Source of the DNA: Simplicispira suum
GTDB taxonomy: Bacteria; Pseudomonadota; Gammaproteobacteria; Burkholderiales; Burkholderiaceae_C
Length of the DNA: 64,000 nt
Assembly: GCF_003008595.1 (NCBI RefSeq)
Contig: NZ_CP027669.1
Span: 868,001 to 932,000 of the forward strand
Reading direction: 5' to 3'
Shown here piece by piece: positions 1 to 8,479 of this stretch. The notes beneath the pieces are model-generated. The model was given only the letters and a program-made list of their open reading frames with translations, was not told the origin of the DNA and did not search any database. Made by a program: the position numbers and the translations under genes. Position 1 is the stretch's first letter. Each line of letters begins with the position of its first letter.

Positions 1-320
1 AGCCAGAAGACCGATTCCGCACGCGCCAGTTGGCCTTGACCGTCCACCTGATACAAGGCGATACCCAGCAACGCCGCCCCGGCCACTACCAGCATCAGCG
101 CACGCAGCGGTCGCCAAAACCAGCCCAGCGCGATCAACGAAGGAATCGCCGCCAGCAAAATGCCCTTTTCATACACGTCCATGAAGGACGCGTAGCGCTG
201 GAAGGCGAACAGACCGCCGCCCACGACCAGCGCAGCAAACAACCAGTCGAACGCGCTGCGCCGGGAAAATTGGCCCTCGTTGAGGGTAACCGTGGTGTTG
301 GCGGTGGTGACCGTGTTCAT
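1..320 (-). CDS. ccsB: Cytochrome c biogenesis protein CcsB/ResC (N-terminal part, runs off window)
   Basis: Only the first 106 residues are inside the window. The reverse strand reads an N-terminal stretch with hydrophobic segments (a first helix near residues 28-45, then segments near 53-70 and 75-92), as in the membrane protein that, with ResB, transports and attaches heme to apocytochromes c in system II maturation. Its ATG overlaps the TGA of the upstream resB gene (ATGA), so the two are translationally coupled. The heme-handling WWD motif and histidines would lie beyond the window edge and cannot be checked. The family assignment rests mainly on the resB partner and the hydrophobic N-terminus. 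Confidence 0.85.
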   Translation of the reverse strand, partial: MNTVTTANTTVTLNEGQFSRRSAFDWLFAALVVGGGLFAFQRYASFMDVYEKGILLAAIPSLIALGWFWRPLRALMLVVAGAALLGIALYQVDGQGQLARAESVFW

Positions 321-2482
321 GTCTTGCCTCCTGTGGGGGCTACCCCAATGAGTTTGTCCGTAAGCTGGGCGAACTCGCGATCGCCGTCCATGGTCTTGCG
401 ATTGGTCGAAAGCGCCATCATCGCCCGGCTGCCGGCGCCGTCAGGCACCAGCCACACCCAAAGCCGCCGCTCGCGAATGAAGAGCATCGAGAAGACACCC
501 AGAATCAACAGGGCGCAGCCCAGATAGACCACTTTTTTTCCAGGGGCACGCGCCACCTGGAAGACGCTGGCCTGCACCTGCGTGAAATCCTTAAGGGCAA
601 ACACGAGCGGCGCCGGGTAGGCTTGCACGTCACTGAGCGCCATCACAGCCTGCGTCATGAAACCGAGCGTGTCGGCGTCTGCCTTGAGTGGCGCCAGTCC
701 GGCACGCTCGCGCGTGATCTGCGCCAGCTCGAACAAGGTGCCGTTGAGAATACGCACCAGCACCTCGCCCGCCCGCGCGCGCTCAGCCTCGGGCACGTTG
801 TCTTCCATGAACTGGGCAATAGCGGGCAGGCCGCCATCGAACTTGCCATTCACCATGCCCTGCGGCGCGCCGGAGCCGGCAAACAAGCTGAGCGCTCGCT
901 CGGCCGACTGCTGCAACTGCGCAGCAAGTTCAACGCGGCCTGGCTCCACAGCCTGCTTGGCATAGCGTGCCACCGCAGCCTGGCGGGCCTGCGGGTCTGC
1001 CAGCGCCTGGCGCAGGCGCACGAAACCGTCGAGGCTGCCACTGTCGTCTGCCGGAGCGCGCAAATACCGGAAGGGCTCGGAGGGGTTCTCGCGCACGCCA
1101 AGCAAAAACACCGGCACGCCGCCTTCGCCCAAGTCCACCGGCAGCATGTAGTTGTTGTATTCACGCGCCTGACCAGAGGCGTCGCGCAGCTTGTAGCCAA
1201 TGCTCGGGCCGACGTTGCGCAGCTCTTTGGACTTGACCGTGTTGTTGGCGGCGCCCAGGTGCGAATCGAGCGTGCTGCGCAGATTCACCTTGCGCACATC
1301 GGCGCCGGAACCGCTGGCGCCATCGCCATCGGCCCCAAAGTTCTCGACGTTGATGGTGCGCAGACCGGTGAATTCCAGCGTCAGCGCGCGTTCGCCCACG
1401 CCCTCGACAATTTGCGACTTGCCGCCAATGACGCCCTCGATCTCGAACGGTTTCCCGCCGATGCCAAGCGGCATAGCGGTCAGCTGGACGCGCGAGCCAC
1501 CGTCATCGAAGCTCGATTGATAGATCTCGATGCCTTTGAAATTGGCCGGATGGTTCACTTCGATGCGCGCGGCAGTCGCCTCTCCGGTCTCGCGGTCGTG
1601 CAGCACCACGTCGCTGGCGAACAGCTTGGGCATGCCGGTGGAATAGTATTCAACAACGAATTTTTTCAGCTCCAGCGAGAACGGGAGCGGCTGCAGCAGG
1701 ATGCCGTCCGACTGGCTCAGAATCGCCGTGCTGGCCTGCGTGCCCTCAGTGACCACCAAGTTGCCGCGGTAGGCCGGGTTGCGATCACTCAACCAATGCT
1801 TCGGACTGACCTCGGAGATCAGACCGCCGCCCGCGTAAGGGGCTTTTCCGCCCAGCCACATCTGCGCACGCACGATCATGTCGCCGTCGAGCAGACCACC
1901 CAGGCACACCAGCACGATGGCGCTGTGCGCGGCGATGTAGCCAATTTTGTTGGCCGCGCCTGCCTTGGCCGCCACCATCCAGCCAGTGCCGGGGCCGGCA
2001 GCGGTGTCGCGTTGCTGCAATTTCACTTTCCAGCCGCCGCCCACGAGCATGCCGCCAATGCGCTGGGCCTCTGCGGCGCTGTCGCCGCCTAGCTGGGCCT
2101 CGGCCTTGTGGTGAAAGGAGCGCAGGTTCTGCTCGCGAATATTTTCTTTGTAGGTCTTCAGATCCGTGATGATCTTGGGCGTGTTGCGGGCGATGCACAG
2201 CGACGTGCTGGTCACAAGAAACGCCAGAATCAGCAAAAACCACCAGGCGCTGTAGACCGCGTTGAGCTGCAGCGCAAGAAACGCCTCGGCCCAGAAAGGC
2301 CCGAACTGGTTGACGTAGTTGACGATCGGCTCGTGCTGCTTGAGTACGGTGCCAATGACCGAGGCAATGCAGATGACCGTCAACAGCGCAATCGCGAAGC
2401 GCATCGACGAGAGCAGCTCGACGGCGCGGCGCAGCGGCTGCGGCGCACTTTGGATGCGAACGCCTTGGGTGGTATCAGACAT
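317..2482 (-). CDS. resB: Cytochrome c biogenesis protein ResB (Ccs1)
   Basis: A 721-residue membrane protein of the system II cytochrome c maturation complex, which with CcsB/ResC delivers heme to apocytochromes in the periplasm. Three hydrophobic segments lie in the first 200 residues (about 25-45, 70-95 and 180-205), followed by a long periplasmic domain and a last membrane helix near the C-terminus before an RERRLW stretch. This is the usual ResB layout, and the length is normal for betaproteobacteria. The ATG at 2482 (MSDTTQG) is preferred; an in-frame TTG at 2506 would add eight residues. Its stop overlaps the ccsB start. The cytochrome c4 gene just upstream on the same strand is a likely client. 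Confidence 0.93.
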   Translation of the reverse strand: MSDTTQGVRIQSAPQPLRRAVELLSSMRFAIALLTVICIASVIGTVLKQHEPIVNYVNQFGPFWAEAFLALQLNAVYSAWWFLLILAFLVTSTSLCIARNTPKIITDLKTYKENIREQNLRSFHHKAEAQLGGDSAAEAQRIGGMLVGGGWKVKLQQRDTAAGPGTGWMVAAKAGAANKIGYIAAHSAIVLVCLGGLLDGDMIVRAQMWLGGKAPYAGGGLISEVSPKHWLSDRNPAYRGNLVVTEGTQASTAILSQSDGILLQPLPFSLELKKFVVEYYSTGMPKLFASDVVLHDRETGEATAARIEVNHPANFKGIEIYQSSFDDGGSRVQLTAMPLGIGGKPFEIEGVIGGKSQIVEGVGERALTLEFTGLRTINVENFGADGDGASGSGADVRKVNLRSTLDSHLGAANNTVKSKELRNVGPSIGYKLRDASGQAREYNNYMLPVDLGEGGVPVFLLGVRENPSEPFRYLRAPADDSGSLDGFVRLRQALADPQARQAAVARYAKQAVEPGRVELAAQLQQSAERALSLFAGSGAPQGMVNGKFDGGLPAIAQFMEDNVPEAERARAGEVLVRILNGTLFELAQITRERAGLAPLKADADTLGFMTQAVMALSDVQAYPAPLVFALKDFTQVQASVFQVARAPGKKVVYLGCALLILGVFSMLFIRERRLWVWLVPDGAGSRAMMALSTNRKTMDGDREFAQLTDKLIGVAPTGGKT

Positions 2483-2603
2483 GAGAGGGGGAGTATGCAG
2501 CGCCAAGTGAAAACGGGCGGCTCCACCGTGAAGATGGACCCGCCCGCATTGGGGTTAGTTGCCTGCCAATGGTTCCCGGCGCGCGGCTGGGAGCCAATCA
2601 AAT

Positions 2604-3233
2604 TCAGCGCAGGCCGGCAATGTAGTCGGATACAGCGCGGATCTCGCGGTCGTTGAGCTTGGCGGCCACGCCAGTCATTTGCGCGCTATTGAGGCGCACG
2701 CCGTCGCGGAAAGCCTTGAGCTGGGCAACGGTGTAATCGGCGTGCTGGCCGGACAGGCGCGGGTACTGCGAGGGAATACCAGCACCGTTCGGGCTGTGGC
2801 AGCTGGCACAGGCGGCAATGTTGCGGTCGGCAATGCCACCGCGGTAGATGCGCTCGCCCAGTGCGACCAGGTCTTTGTCCTTGGCGAAGCCTTCCTTGGC
2901 AGGCTGCGCGGCCAACCACCAGCCGACGTTCTTCATGTCCTCGTCGGACAGCATGGAGGCAAAGCCCTGCATGATGGCGCTGGCGCGCTTGCCCGACTTG
3001 AATTCCTGCAATTGCTTGACCAGGTATTCCGGGTGCTGCTGCGCCAACTTGGGGTTTTCGGGAATCATCGAGTTGCCGTCCGCCGCGTGGCAGGCAACGC
3101 AGACCTGCGAATAGCTCGCTTCGCCCTTGGCCAGGTCGAGCTTGGCGGCCGGCGCCGGTGCATCTGCCGCCAGGGCAGAAAAAGCGGGGGCTGCCAGCGC
3201 GGCAGCCATGAACAGGGAGGCGAGCAACTTCAT
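2604..3233 (-). CDS. Di-heme cytochrome c4
   Basis: A 209-residue periplasmic electron carrier. A signal peptide covers about residues 1-23 (cleavage near SALAA/DAP). Two c-type heme motifs, CVACH at 45-49 and CASCH at 141-145, sit in two similar halves, which defines the c4 type. Such proteins pass electrons to terminal oxidases. It lies about 120 bases upstream of resB on the same strand, so a cytochrome and part of its heme-attachment machinery are adjacent and possibly co-transcribed. The gene is divergent from engB, with about 70 bases between the two starts. Confidence 0.93.
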   Translation of the reverse strand: MKLLASLFMAAALAAPAFSALAADAPAPAAKLDLAKGEASYSQVCVACHAADGNSMIPENPKLAQQHPEYLVKQLQEFKSGKRASAIMQGFASMLSDEDMKNVGWWLAAQPAKEGFAKDKDLVALGERIYRGGIADRNIAACASCHSPNGAGIPSQYPRLSGQHADYTVAQLKAFRDGVRLNSAQMTGVAAKLNDREIRAVSDYIAGLR

Positions 3234-3306
3234 GACGGGGGACTTTGTTAGGTAGCGCGAAACCGGGCGATTCTACAATGCCGCTCCAACCCCACCGGCA
3301 CCCTTC

Positions 3307-4005
3307 ATGACCGTTTCTGATCCTGCACAAAGTGTTGGCTCCCTTTTGCCCGCCGCCGACGCCAAAAGTGCGATGGGCTGGATGCACACTGCCCGCTTCC
3401 TTACCACGGCGGCCCAGCTGCACCAGTTGCCCACCGTGGAGGTGCCCGAAATCGCCTTCGTCGGGCGCTCCAACGCGGGCAAGTCCTCGTGCATCAACAC
3501 CCTGACGCAGCAAAAGCAGCTCGCATTTGCCTCCAAGAAGCCAGGGCGCACCCAACACATCAACCTGTTCTCTCTGGGACGCCAGAACCTGACCGACGCG
3601 GTGCTGGCCGACTTGCCCGGCTACGGCTACGCGGCAGTGTCGCGCTCCGACAAGATGCGCTGGCAACAGGTGATGGTGAACTACCTGGTGCACCGGGAGA
3701 GCCTCACCGGCATCGTGCTGCTGTGCGACCCGCGCCTGGGCATCACCGGTCTCGATGAAGCGCTGCTGGAGGTGGTTCGCCCACGCGTGGAAGACGGCTT
3801 GAAGTTTCTGGTCCTGCTCACCAAAGCCGACAAGCTGACCCGCGCCGAGCAGACCAAGGCGCTGTCGATTGCGCGACTGCAAACCGGCGGCGGCGAGGTC
3901 AGGATGTTCTCTGCGCTGAAAAAGCAGGGCGTGGACGAGGCCGCGCTGCTGCTGTGGCAATGGGCGCACCCCGAGGCGCAGGCCGCGCCGGACGCATCGG
4001 CCTGA
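3307..4005 (+). CDS. engB: Ribosome biogenesis GTPase EngB (YihA/YsxC)
   Basis: A 232-residue GTP-binding protein of the TrmE-Era-EngA-EngB-Septin superfamily, needed for large ribosomal subunit assembly. Visible motifs are the P-loop GRSNAGKSS (about 53-61), the G3 motif DLPGYGY (102-108) and the G4 motif TKAD (about 172-175). The N-terminus is about 20 residues longer than in short homologues. It is divergently transcribed from the cytochrome c4 gene. The alpha/beta hydrolase behind it is separated by a repeat copy, so read-through is uncertain. Confidence 0.95.
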   Translation: MTVSDPAQSVGSLLPAADAKSAMGWMHTARFLTTAAQLHQLPTVEVPEIAFVGRSNAGKSSCINTLTQQKQLAFASKKPGRTQHINLFSLGRQNLTDAVLADLPGYGYAAVSRSDKMRWQQVMVNYLVHRESLTGIVLLCDPRLGITGLDEALLEVVRPRVEDGLKFLVLLTKADKLTRAEQTKALSIARLQTGGGEVRMFSALKKQGVDEAALLLWQWAHPEAQAAPDASA

Positions 4006-4018
4006 AGCCACCTAAATT

Positions 4019-4080
4019 TCAAGCCAAATTGGCCTCTAGCGCTTACCCTATAAGCGTAGAAAGCTCATATTTCAGGAGCA
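4019..4080. repeat. Interspersed palindromic repeat, copy A
   Basis: AT-rich stretch with the core ctagcgcttaccctataagcg, trimmed here to its palindromic halves agcgctta and taagcgt, preceded by ttggcct and followed by agctcat. It lies between engB and the hydrolase start and is in the opposite orientation to copy B at the hydrolase's other end. The hydrolase ribosome-binding site (aggag, 4074-4078) sits at its edge. Confidence 0.75.
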
Positions 4081-4083
4081 TTT

Positions 4084-4989
4084 GTGATCTCAAGGCGCAG
4101 CATTTCCCTGCCGCACGGCATCACGCTCGATGGCCGCGTCAGCGGCGATCCGGCGCGACCGGTCCTTTTGTTTCTGCACGGCTTCCCCGAGGGCGCCTTC
4201 ATCTGGGACGCGCAGCTGGCGCACTTTTCCCAACCCGAGCATGGCGGCTACTACTGCGTGGCGCCCTATCTGCGTGGCTTTGGCGCCTCCAGCAGCCCGC
4301 TGGACGCCGAGGCCTACCGCCCGCGCCACCTGGTGCAGGACATCGATGCGCTGATCGCAGCCCTGTGCCCGAACGGCGCGGTGGAATGCCTCATCGCGCA
4401 CGACTGGGGCGGCGCCCTGGCCTGGAACCTCGCCAACCAGCAGCCCGAGCGCATGCGGCGCCTGATGATCATCAATTCGCCCCACCCCGGCGCCTTTGTG
4501 CGCGAACTGCAACACAACGCTGCCCAGCAAGCGGCCAGCCAGTACATGCATTTCCTGCGCCGGGACGATGCCGAAGCCTTGCTCGCCGAGGACGATTTTC
4601 ACCGCCTGTTCGGTTTTTTCAGCAACACCGCCAGCGAGCCGCCGGCCTGGCTCACCGAGGAGGAGCGCGCCAAATACCGCGCCCTGTGGCAGCAGGGCCT
4701 GCACGGCGCCTGCAACTACTACCGCGCCACGCCCCTGCGCCCACCGCGCGCCGGTGACGTAGGAGCGCGGGCAGTGCAGATGCCAGACAGCATGTGCAGC
4801 ATCAAGGTAGCAACGCGGGTGCTCTGGGGCAGCGACGACTTCGCCTTGTTGCCCAGCCTTCTGGAGGGGCTGGACGCATGGATTCCAGATTTGGACATCC
4901 GCCAGATTCCCCAGGCCTCGCACTGGCTGGTGCACGAGCAGCCGGAGTGCGTGACTGCAGAGTTGGCGGATTTTTTGCAATCAAAATAA
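4084..4989 (+). CDS. Alpha/beta hydrolase, epoxide hydrolase-like
   Basis: A 301-residue alpha/beta-fold hydrolase. The HGFPEG motif at 32-37 forms the oxyanion-hole loop, and HDWGG at 106-110 carries an aspartate nucleophile (D107) rather than serine, which points to the epoxide hydrolase/haloalkane dehalogenase branch. The late histidine is probably that of QASHW near residue 280. The start is GTG with aggag a few bases upstream. The gene sits alone between two inverted copies of the interspersed repeat, and its last codons (QSK, stop) fall in the downstream copy. The substrate cannot be told from sequence. Confidence 0.85.
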   Translation: MISRRSISLPHGITLDGRVSGDPARPVLLFLHGFPEGAFIWDAQLAHFSQPEHGGYYCVAPYLRGFGASSSPLDAEAYRPRHLVQDIDALIAALCPNGAVECLIAHDWGGALAWNLANQQPERMRRLMIINSPHPGAFVRELQHNAAQQAASQYMHFLRRDDAEALLAEDDFHRLFGFFSNTASEPPAWLTEEERAKYRALWQQGLHGACNYYRATPLRPPRAGDVGARAVQMPDSMCSIKVATRVLWGSDDFALLPSLLEGLDAWIPDLDIRQIPQASHWLVHEQPECVTAELADFLQSK

Positions 4990-5049
4990 TAGCTTAAAGC
5001 GCTTTGTAGATAAGCGCTACAGGCTATTTTCTTTGATTTTTTGCTCCTG
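4979..5049. repeat. Interspersed palindromic repeat, copy B
   Basis: Contains aatagctt, agcgctttgt and gataagcgctacaggc, then a T-rich tail. It overlaps the last codons and stop of the alpha/beta hydrolase and separates that gene from the convergent acyltransferase gene. It is inverted relative to copy A. Confidence 0.75.
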
Positions 5050-5071
5050 ATGCGCGGGCAAGGGCCAAGCA

Positions 5072-5938
5072 TCAATAGATGCTCGGCTCACCCTCGGGCC
5101 GCGTCTTGAAGCGTTTGTGCACCCAGTAGTACTGGCCGGGCTCGGGCGCAATCCATTGCTCCAGCCTGCGGTTCATCTCGGCCGTGTCGGCCTCCAGATC
5201 GTCCGTCGGGTAATGCTCCCACGCCGGGGTGATCTCGGCCACATAGCCACCCGGCACCAGCCGCGTCGCCATGCCGATGACCTTGGCGCGCCCCAGCCGG
5301 GCAAAACGCGAAAGAGAAGGCACGGTGGCAGCAGGCACGCCGAAAAAGGGGACGAAAAGCGAGTCGTTGCGGCCGAAGTCCATATCGGCCAGCAGGTACA
5401 GCAGACCGCCCTTGCGCAGGTTCGACAGGATCGGCTTCACGCCGTCCTTGCGGTTGAGCATGCGCACGTCGCCAAAGCGCTGGCGGCCATTGCGAAACCA
5501 GGCGTCCACGGCGGGGTTGGGGTGCGTCGAAAAGATCGAGGTAAAAGCACGCGGCGTGTGCAGGGTGAGCGCTGAGCCGCCTGCGTCCATGCCGTAGAAG
5601 TGCGGCGCGAAGATGATGGTGGGCGCGTCCCCCTCCAGCTCCTCCAGCGCCCCCGTCAGGCGCACGCGGCTGAGCACCGTCTCGCGCGGGGCAAACCACA
5701 GCCAGCTGCGGTCCAGCCACGATTGGCAAAACAGCACAAAACTCTGGCGCGCCCAGCGCCGGCGCGTGCGCGCCGCTTCGTGCGGAAAACACAGTTCCAG
5801 GTTGCGCAGCGCCACGCGCCGGCGCGGCGCTGCCAGCACAAACAGCACCTCGCCAATCAGCCATCCCAGCGCGCGCAGCAGCGGCAGCGGCACATGGGCC
5901 AACAGGCGCATCAGCGCCACCCCCATCCTTCCGCTCAT
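5072..5938 (-). CDS. LpxL/HtrB-family lysophospholipid (lipid A) acyltransferase, HX4D type
   Basis: A 288-residue member of the bacterial lipid A acyltransferase family, which moves an acyl chain from acyl-ACP to a lipid A precursor at the inner membrane. The catalytic HX4D motif is in APHFYGMD, and an N-terminal hydrophobic anchor (LLRALGWLIGEVLFVLA) is present. The ATG at 5938 is chosen because it overlaps the stop of the upstream paralogue (ATGA); a longer frame to 6007 would run deep into that gene. It is the second gene of a two-gene operon transcribed away from metK. Which acyl chain it adds is unknown. Confidence 0.88.
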   Translation of the reverse strand: MSGRMGVALMRLLAHVPLPLLRALGWLIGEVLFVLAAPRRRVALRNLELCFPHEAARTRRRWARQSFVLFCQSWLDRSWLWFAPRETVLSRVRLTGALEELEGDAPTIIFAPHFYGMDAGGSALTLHTPRAFTSIFSTHPNPAVDAWFRNGRQRFGDVRMLNRKDGVKPILSNLRKGGLLYLLADMDFGRNDSLFVPFFGVPAATVPSLSRFARLGRAKVIGMATRLVPGGYVAEITPAWEHYPTDDLEADTAEMNRRLEQWIAPEPGQYYWVHKRFKTRPEGEPSIY

Positions 5939-6795
5939 GCCATTCCCTCCGCTGCCGCATCCGCCAGCCTTTGCCCACGTGGGCGCTTGTAGCGCGCATA
6001 GCCCCACAGGTACTGCTCAGGGCATTGGCGGATGGCTTGCTCCATGGCGCGGTTGATCTGCGTGGCGGCAAGCACCGCATCGTCTGCCAGCGGCGCGTCA
6101 AGGCGCTCGAAATGCGTCACAAAACCCCGTCCCTTGGGCAGACGCTCGCAATAGACGATCAGCACCTGTGCACCGGTCTGCTGTGCCAGACGCGCCGCCA
6201 GTGTCATGGTGTAGGCGCCCTGCCCAAAGAACGGCGCCCACACGCCCTGGCCGCCCGGCGGCACCTGATCGGGCAGCAGGCCCACGGCCTCGCCCCGGCG
6301 CAGCGCCTTGATCATCTGGCGCACACCGGTGAGCGTGGTGGGCACGGCTTGCATGGCGGGGCGGTTGCGCGCGGTTTCCATCATCCGCGCCAGCCAGGCT
6401 TGCCGGGCGGGGCGGTAGAGCACCGTAATGGGCCCGTACAGGTGGCCCCAGCGTCGCGCAGCATCCTGCGCGCAGAGTTCGAAACCGCCCAGGTGCGGAC
6501 TCAAATAGATCACCCCCCGCCCTGCCGCGTAGGCCTCGGCCACCAGACCCTCGTTGACCAGTGCGCAGTCCGGCACGGCACCAAACCAGAGGCGCGGAAT
6601 CTCCGCCACCGTGCGCCCGGCCTGTGCCACGGCGGCGCGCACTTGTGCAAAGCGGTAGCCCGCCCGCGCGGCGTTGGCGAGGAAACGGCGGCGATAGGTT
6701 GGCGATGCCAAAAAAGCCAGCCAACCGAGCAGGGCGCCCAGAACATGCATGAAGCGCAAAGGGATATGTGCCAGAAGGCGTACGAGAACAGGCAT
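5935..6795 (-). CDS. LpxL/HtrB-family lipid A acyltransferase, HX4E type
   Basis: A 286-residue paralogue of the gene that follows it. It has an N-terminal hydrophobic anchor (about residues 15-32) and a catalytic box in SPHLGGFE, where the usual HX4D is HX4E; glutamate at this place is known in some family members. The pair probably supplies two secondary acyl chains of lipid A. It is the first gene of the operon and divergent from metK, with about 130 bases between the starts. Confidence 0.88.
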   Translation of the reverse strand: MPVLVRLLAHIPLRFMHVLGALLGWLAFLASPTYRRRFLANAARAGYRFAQVRAAVAQAGRTVAEIPRLWFGAVPDCALVNEGLVAEAYAAGRGVIYLSPHLGGFELCAQDAARRWGHLYGPITVLYRPARQAWLARMMETARNRPAMQAVPTTLTGVRQMIKALRRGEAVGLLPDQVPPGGQGVWAPFFGQGAYTMTLAARLAQQTGAQVLIVYCERLPKGRGFVTHFERLDAPLADDAVLAATQINRAMEQAIRQCPEQYLWGYARYKRPRGQRLADAAAEGMA

Positions 6796-6860
6796 TAAAA
6801 TGATGCGGTCGCTGAGTTAAATGAGCAACTTGCAGAGCGACGTTAAACAAGACTGCTAAA

Positions 6861-6896
6861 GCGTTCGCCAAAGCTTCCTGAGGCTTCGGGCAACGC
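6861..6896 (+). promoter_or_regulatory. Stem-loop in the metK leader
   Basis: Three stacked perfect helices close one hairpin: GCGTT (6861-6865) with AACGC (6892-6896), GCC (6867-6869) with GGC (6889-6891), and AAGC (6871-6874) with GCTT (6883-6886). It ends 29 bases before the metK ATG, and no U-tract follows, so it is not a simple terminator. It may be a cis-regulatory leader, but I cannot match it to a known SAM or SAH riboswitch class. Confidence 0.5.
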
Positions 6897-6925
6897 CCCA
6901 CCAGCCAGCACAGGAGTTTATTCAA

Positions 6926-8113
6926 ATGGCGAACGACTTTCTCTTTACTTCCGAATCCGTCTCCGAAGGCCACCCCGACAAGGTGTCCGATCAAATTTCG
7001 GACGCCATCCTCGACGCCATCCTGGCGCAAGACCCCAACGCCCGCGTAGCCGCAGAAACGCTTTGCAATACCGGACTGGTGGTGCTGGCCGGAGAGATCA
7101 GTGCCAAGCCGGGCGTGAATGTCGACTACATCCAGGTGGCGCGCGACACCATCAAGCGCATCGGCTACGACAACACCGAGTACGGCATTGATTACAAAGG
7201 CTGCGCGGTGCTGGTGGCCTACGACAAGCAGAGCGTCGACATCGCCCAGGGCGTGGACCATGCGTCGGACGACCACCTGAACACCGGCGCTGGCGACCAG
7301 GGCCTCATGTTTGGCTACGCCTGCGACGAGACGCCGGATCTGATGCCCGCGCCGATCTACTACGCGCACCGCTTGGTGGAGCGCCAGTCGCAGCTGCGCA
7401 AGGATGGGCGCCTGCCCTTTCTGCGCCCCGATGCCAAGAGCCAGGTCACGCTGCGCTATGTCGACGGCAAACCGCACAGCATCGACACGGTGGTGCTCTC
7501 CACCCAGCATGCGCCCGAAATGAGCCTGGGCGACAAGATGAAGCCCGAGTTCTACGAGGCGATTCGCGAAGAAATCATCCGCCCCGTGCTGCCGGCCGAA
7601 TGGCTGACGGCGGACACCAAGTACCTCATCAACCCCACTGGCCGTTTCGTCATCGGCGGTCCCCAAGGCGATTGCGGCCTCACGGGCCGCAAGATCATCG
7701 TCGACACCTATGGCGGCGCCTGCCCGCACGGCGGCGGCGCCTTCAGCGGCAAGGACCCAACCAAAGTGGACCGTAGCGCCGCCTACGCGGCCCGCTATGT
7801 GGCCAAGAACATCGTCGCCGCCGGCCTGGCGCGCCAGTGCCAGATCCAGGTGGCCTACGCCATCGGCGTGGCCCACCCGATGAACGTGACGATCTACACG
7901 GAGGGCACGGGCGTGATCCCCGATGACCAGCTGGCCAAGCTGGTGCAGGAGCACTTCGACCTGCGCCCCAAGGGCATCATCCAGATGCTCGACCTGCTGC
8001 GCCCCATCTACGAAAAAACCGCCGCCTACGGCCACTTCGGCCGCGACGAACCCCAGTTCACGTGGGAAAAGACAGACAAGGCTGCCACGCTGCGCGCGGC
8101 AGCGGGCCTATAA
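6926..8113 (+). CDS. metK: S-adenosylmethionine synthetase
   Basis: A 395-residue cytoplasmic enzyme making S-adenosylmethionine from methionine and ATP. It shows GHPDKV (about 15-20), the GAGDQG signature hexapeptide (near 118) and the second signature [19 protein letters not shown] (near 270-290, residues listed in order with D and K catalytic). Length is normal. The ribosome-binding site aggag lies at 6912-6916. A stem-loop precedes it and a dense block of inverted repeats follows, beginning at its stop codon (GGGCC-TATAA-GGCCC, 8104-8118). Confidence 0.98.
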   Translation: MANDFLFTSESVSEGHPDKVSDQISDAILDAILAQDPNARVAAETLCNTGLVVLAGEISAKPGVNVDYIQVARDTIKRIGYDNTEYGIDYKGCAVLVAYDKQSVDIAQGVDHASDDHLNTGAGDQGLMFGYACDETPDLMPAPIYYAHRLVERQSQLRKDGRLPFLRPDAKSQVTLRYVDGKPHSIDTVVLSTQHAPEMSLGDKMKPEFYEAIREEIIRPVLPAEWLTADTKYLINPTGRFVIGGPQGDCGLTGRKIIVDTYGGACPHGGGAFSGKDPTKVDRSAAYAARYVAKNIVAAGLARQCQIQVAYAIGVAHPMNVTIYTEGTGVIPDDQLAKLVQEHFDLRPKGIIQMLDLLRPIYEKTAAYGHFGRDEPQFTWEKTDKAATLRAAAGL

Positions 8114-8479
8114 GGCCCTGAGCGAAGCGAGCTTGTCTGGCTTTCGGCGCAGGCTCATATCGGCGCAGCCGATGTGAAGGGCCGCAAGGCCCGGCCGAAG
8201 CCAACGCACCGACAAAGCCCAAGCGCTGCGTGCAGCGGCTGGCCTGTAGGGCCAGCATTTGCGCAGCAAATCTTGGGCTTTGGGGCGAAGTTCATAGGGC
8301 GCAGCCCGGTGAGCGCAGACCACAAAACCGCAGCCTTGCGGCTGCGGCCGGGCGGCAAGCGCCTTCCAACGTCCTACACCGCCTGCTGCCGGACTCCCAC
8401 GAACGCCCTTGCGGCGTGACGGTATCTTTGCCCGCATGCCGAGCCATCCGTGCGCGGCCCATGCCTTAAGGAGAACGCC
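8114..8479. other. Intergenic block of nested short inverted repeats
   Basis: This 366-base gap has no convincing gene. It holds at least eight perfect or near-perfect hairpins. One multibranched unit is closed by GGCTT/AAGCC and CGGC/GCCG (8139-8148 with 8194-8202) around hairpins at 8156-8176 and 8179-8192, the latter with a GCAA tetraloop. A second is an 11-bp stem (8213-8223 with 8272-8282) that encloses three back-to-back perfect hairpins with no unpaired base between helices. Further hairpins lie at 8297-8307, 8328-8347 (8-bp stem) and 8403-8417. No U-tract follows any of them. Function is unknown; a structured RNA, a clustered REP-like element or a protein-binding array are all possible. 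Confidence 0.7.
8213..8282. repeat. Perfect four-way hairpin junction
   Basis: CAAAGCCCAAG (8213-8223) pairs perfectly with CTTGGGCTTTG (8272-8282). Inside are three contiguous hairpins: CGCTG/CAGCG (8224-8237), GCTGGCC/GGCCAGC (8238-8256) and ATTTGC/GCAAAT (8257-8271). All 70 bases are in a helix or a hairpin loop. The shape recalls a cloverleaf, but the arm sizes and loops are not those of a tRNA. Confidence 0.75.

Noticed and set aside
623..2092. Long open frame opposite resB (489 codons)
   Set aside because: It is antisense to a recognisable membrane protein gene and has the arginine/histidine-rich composition of a high-GC shadow frame.
6861..6896. SAH or SAM riboswitch of a known class before metK
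   Set aside because: The conserved cores of the classes I can recall are not visible; only a plain stem-loop is seen.
6098..8035. 645-codon frame on the minus strand across metK
   Set aside because: It lies antisense to metK and overlaps an acyltransferase gene; no family features are seen.
8213..8282. Cloverleaf-like structure as a tRNA
   Set aside because: Arm lengths, loops and the absence of T-loop and acceptor features do not fit any tRNA.
8174..8469. Small genes in the block after metK
   Set aside because: The open frames are read through hairpin arms, lack ribosome-binding sites and resemble no family.
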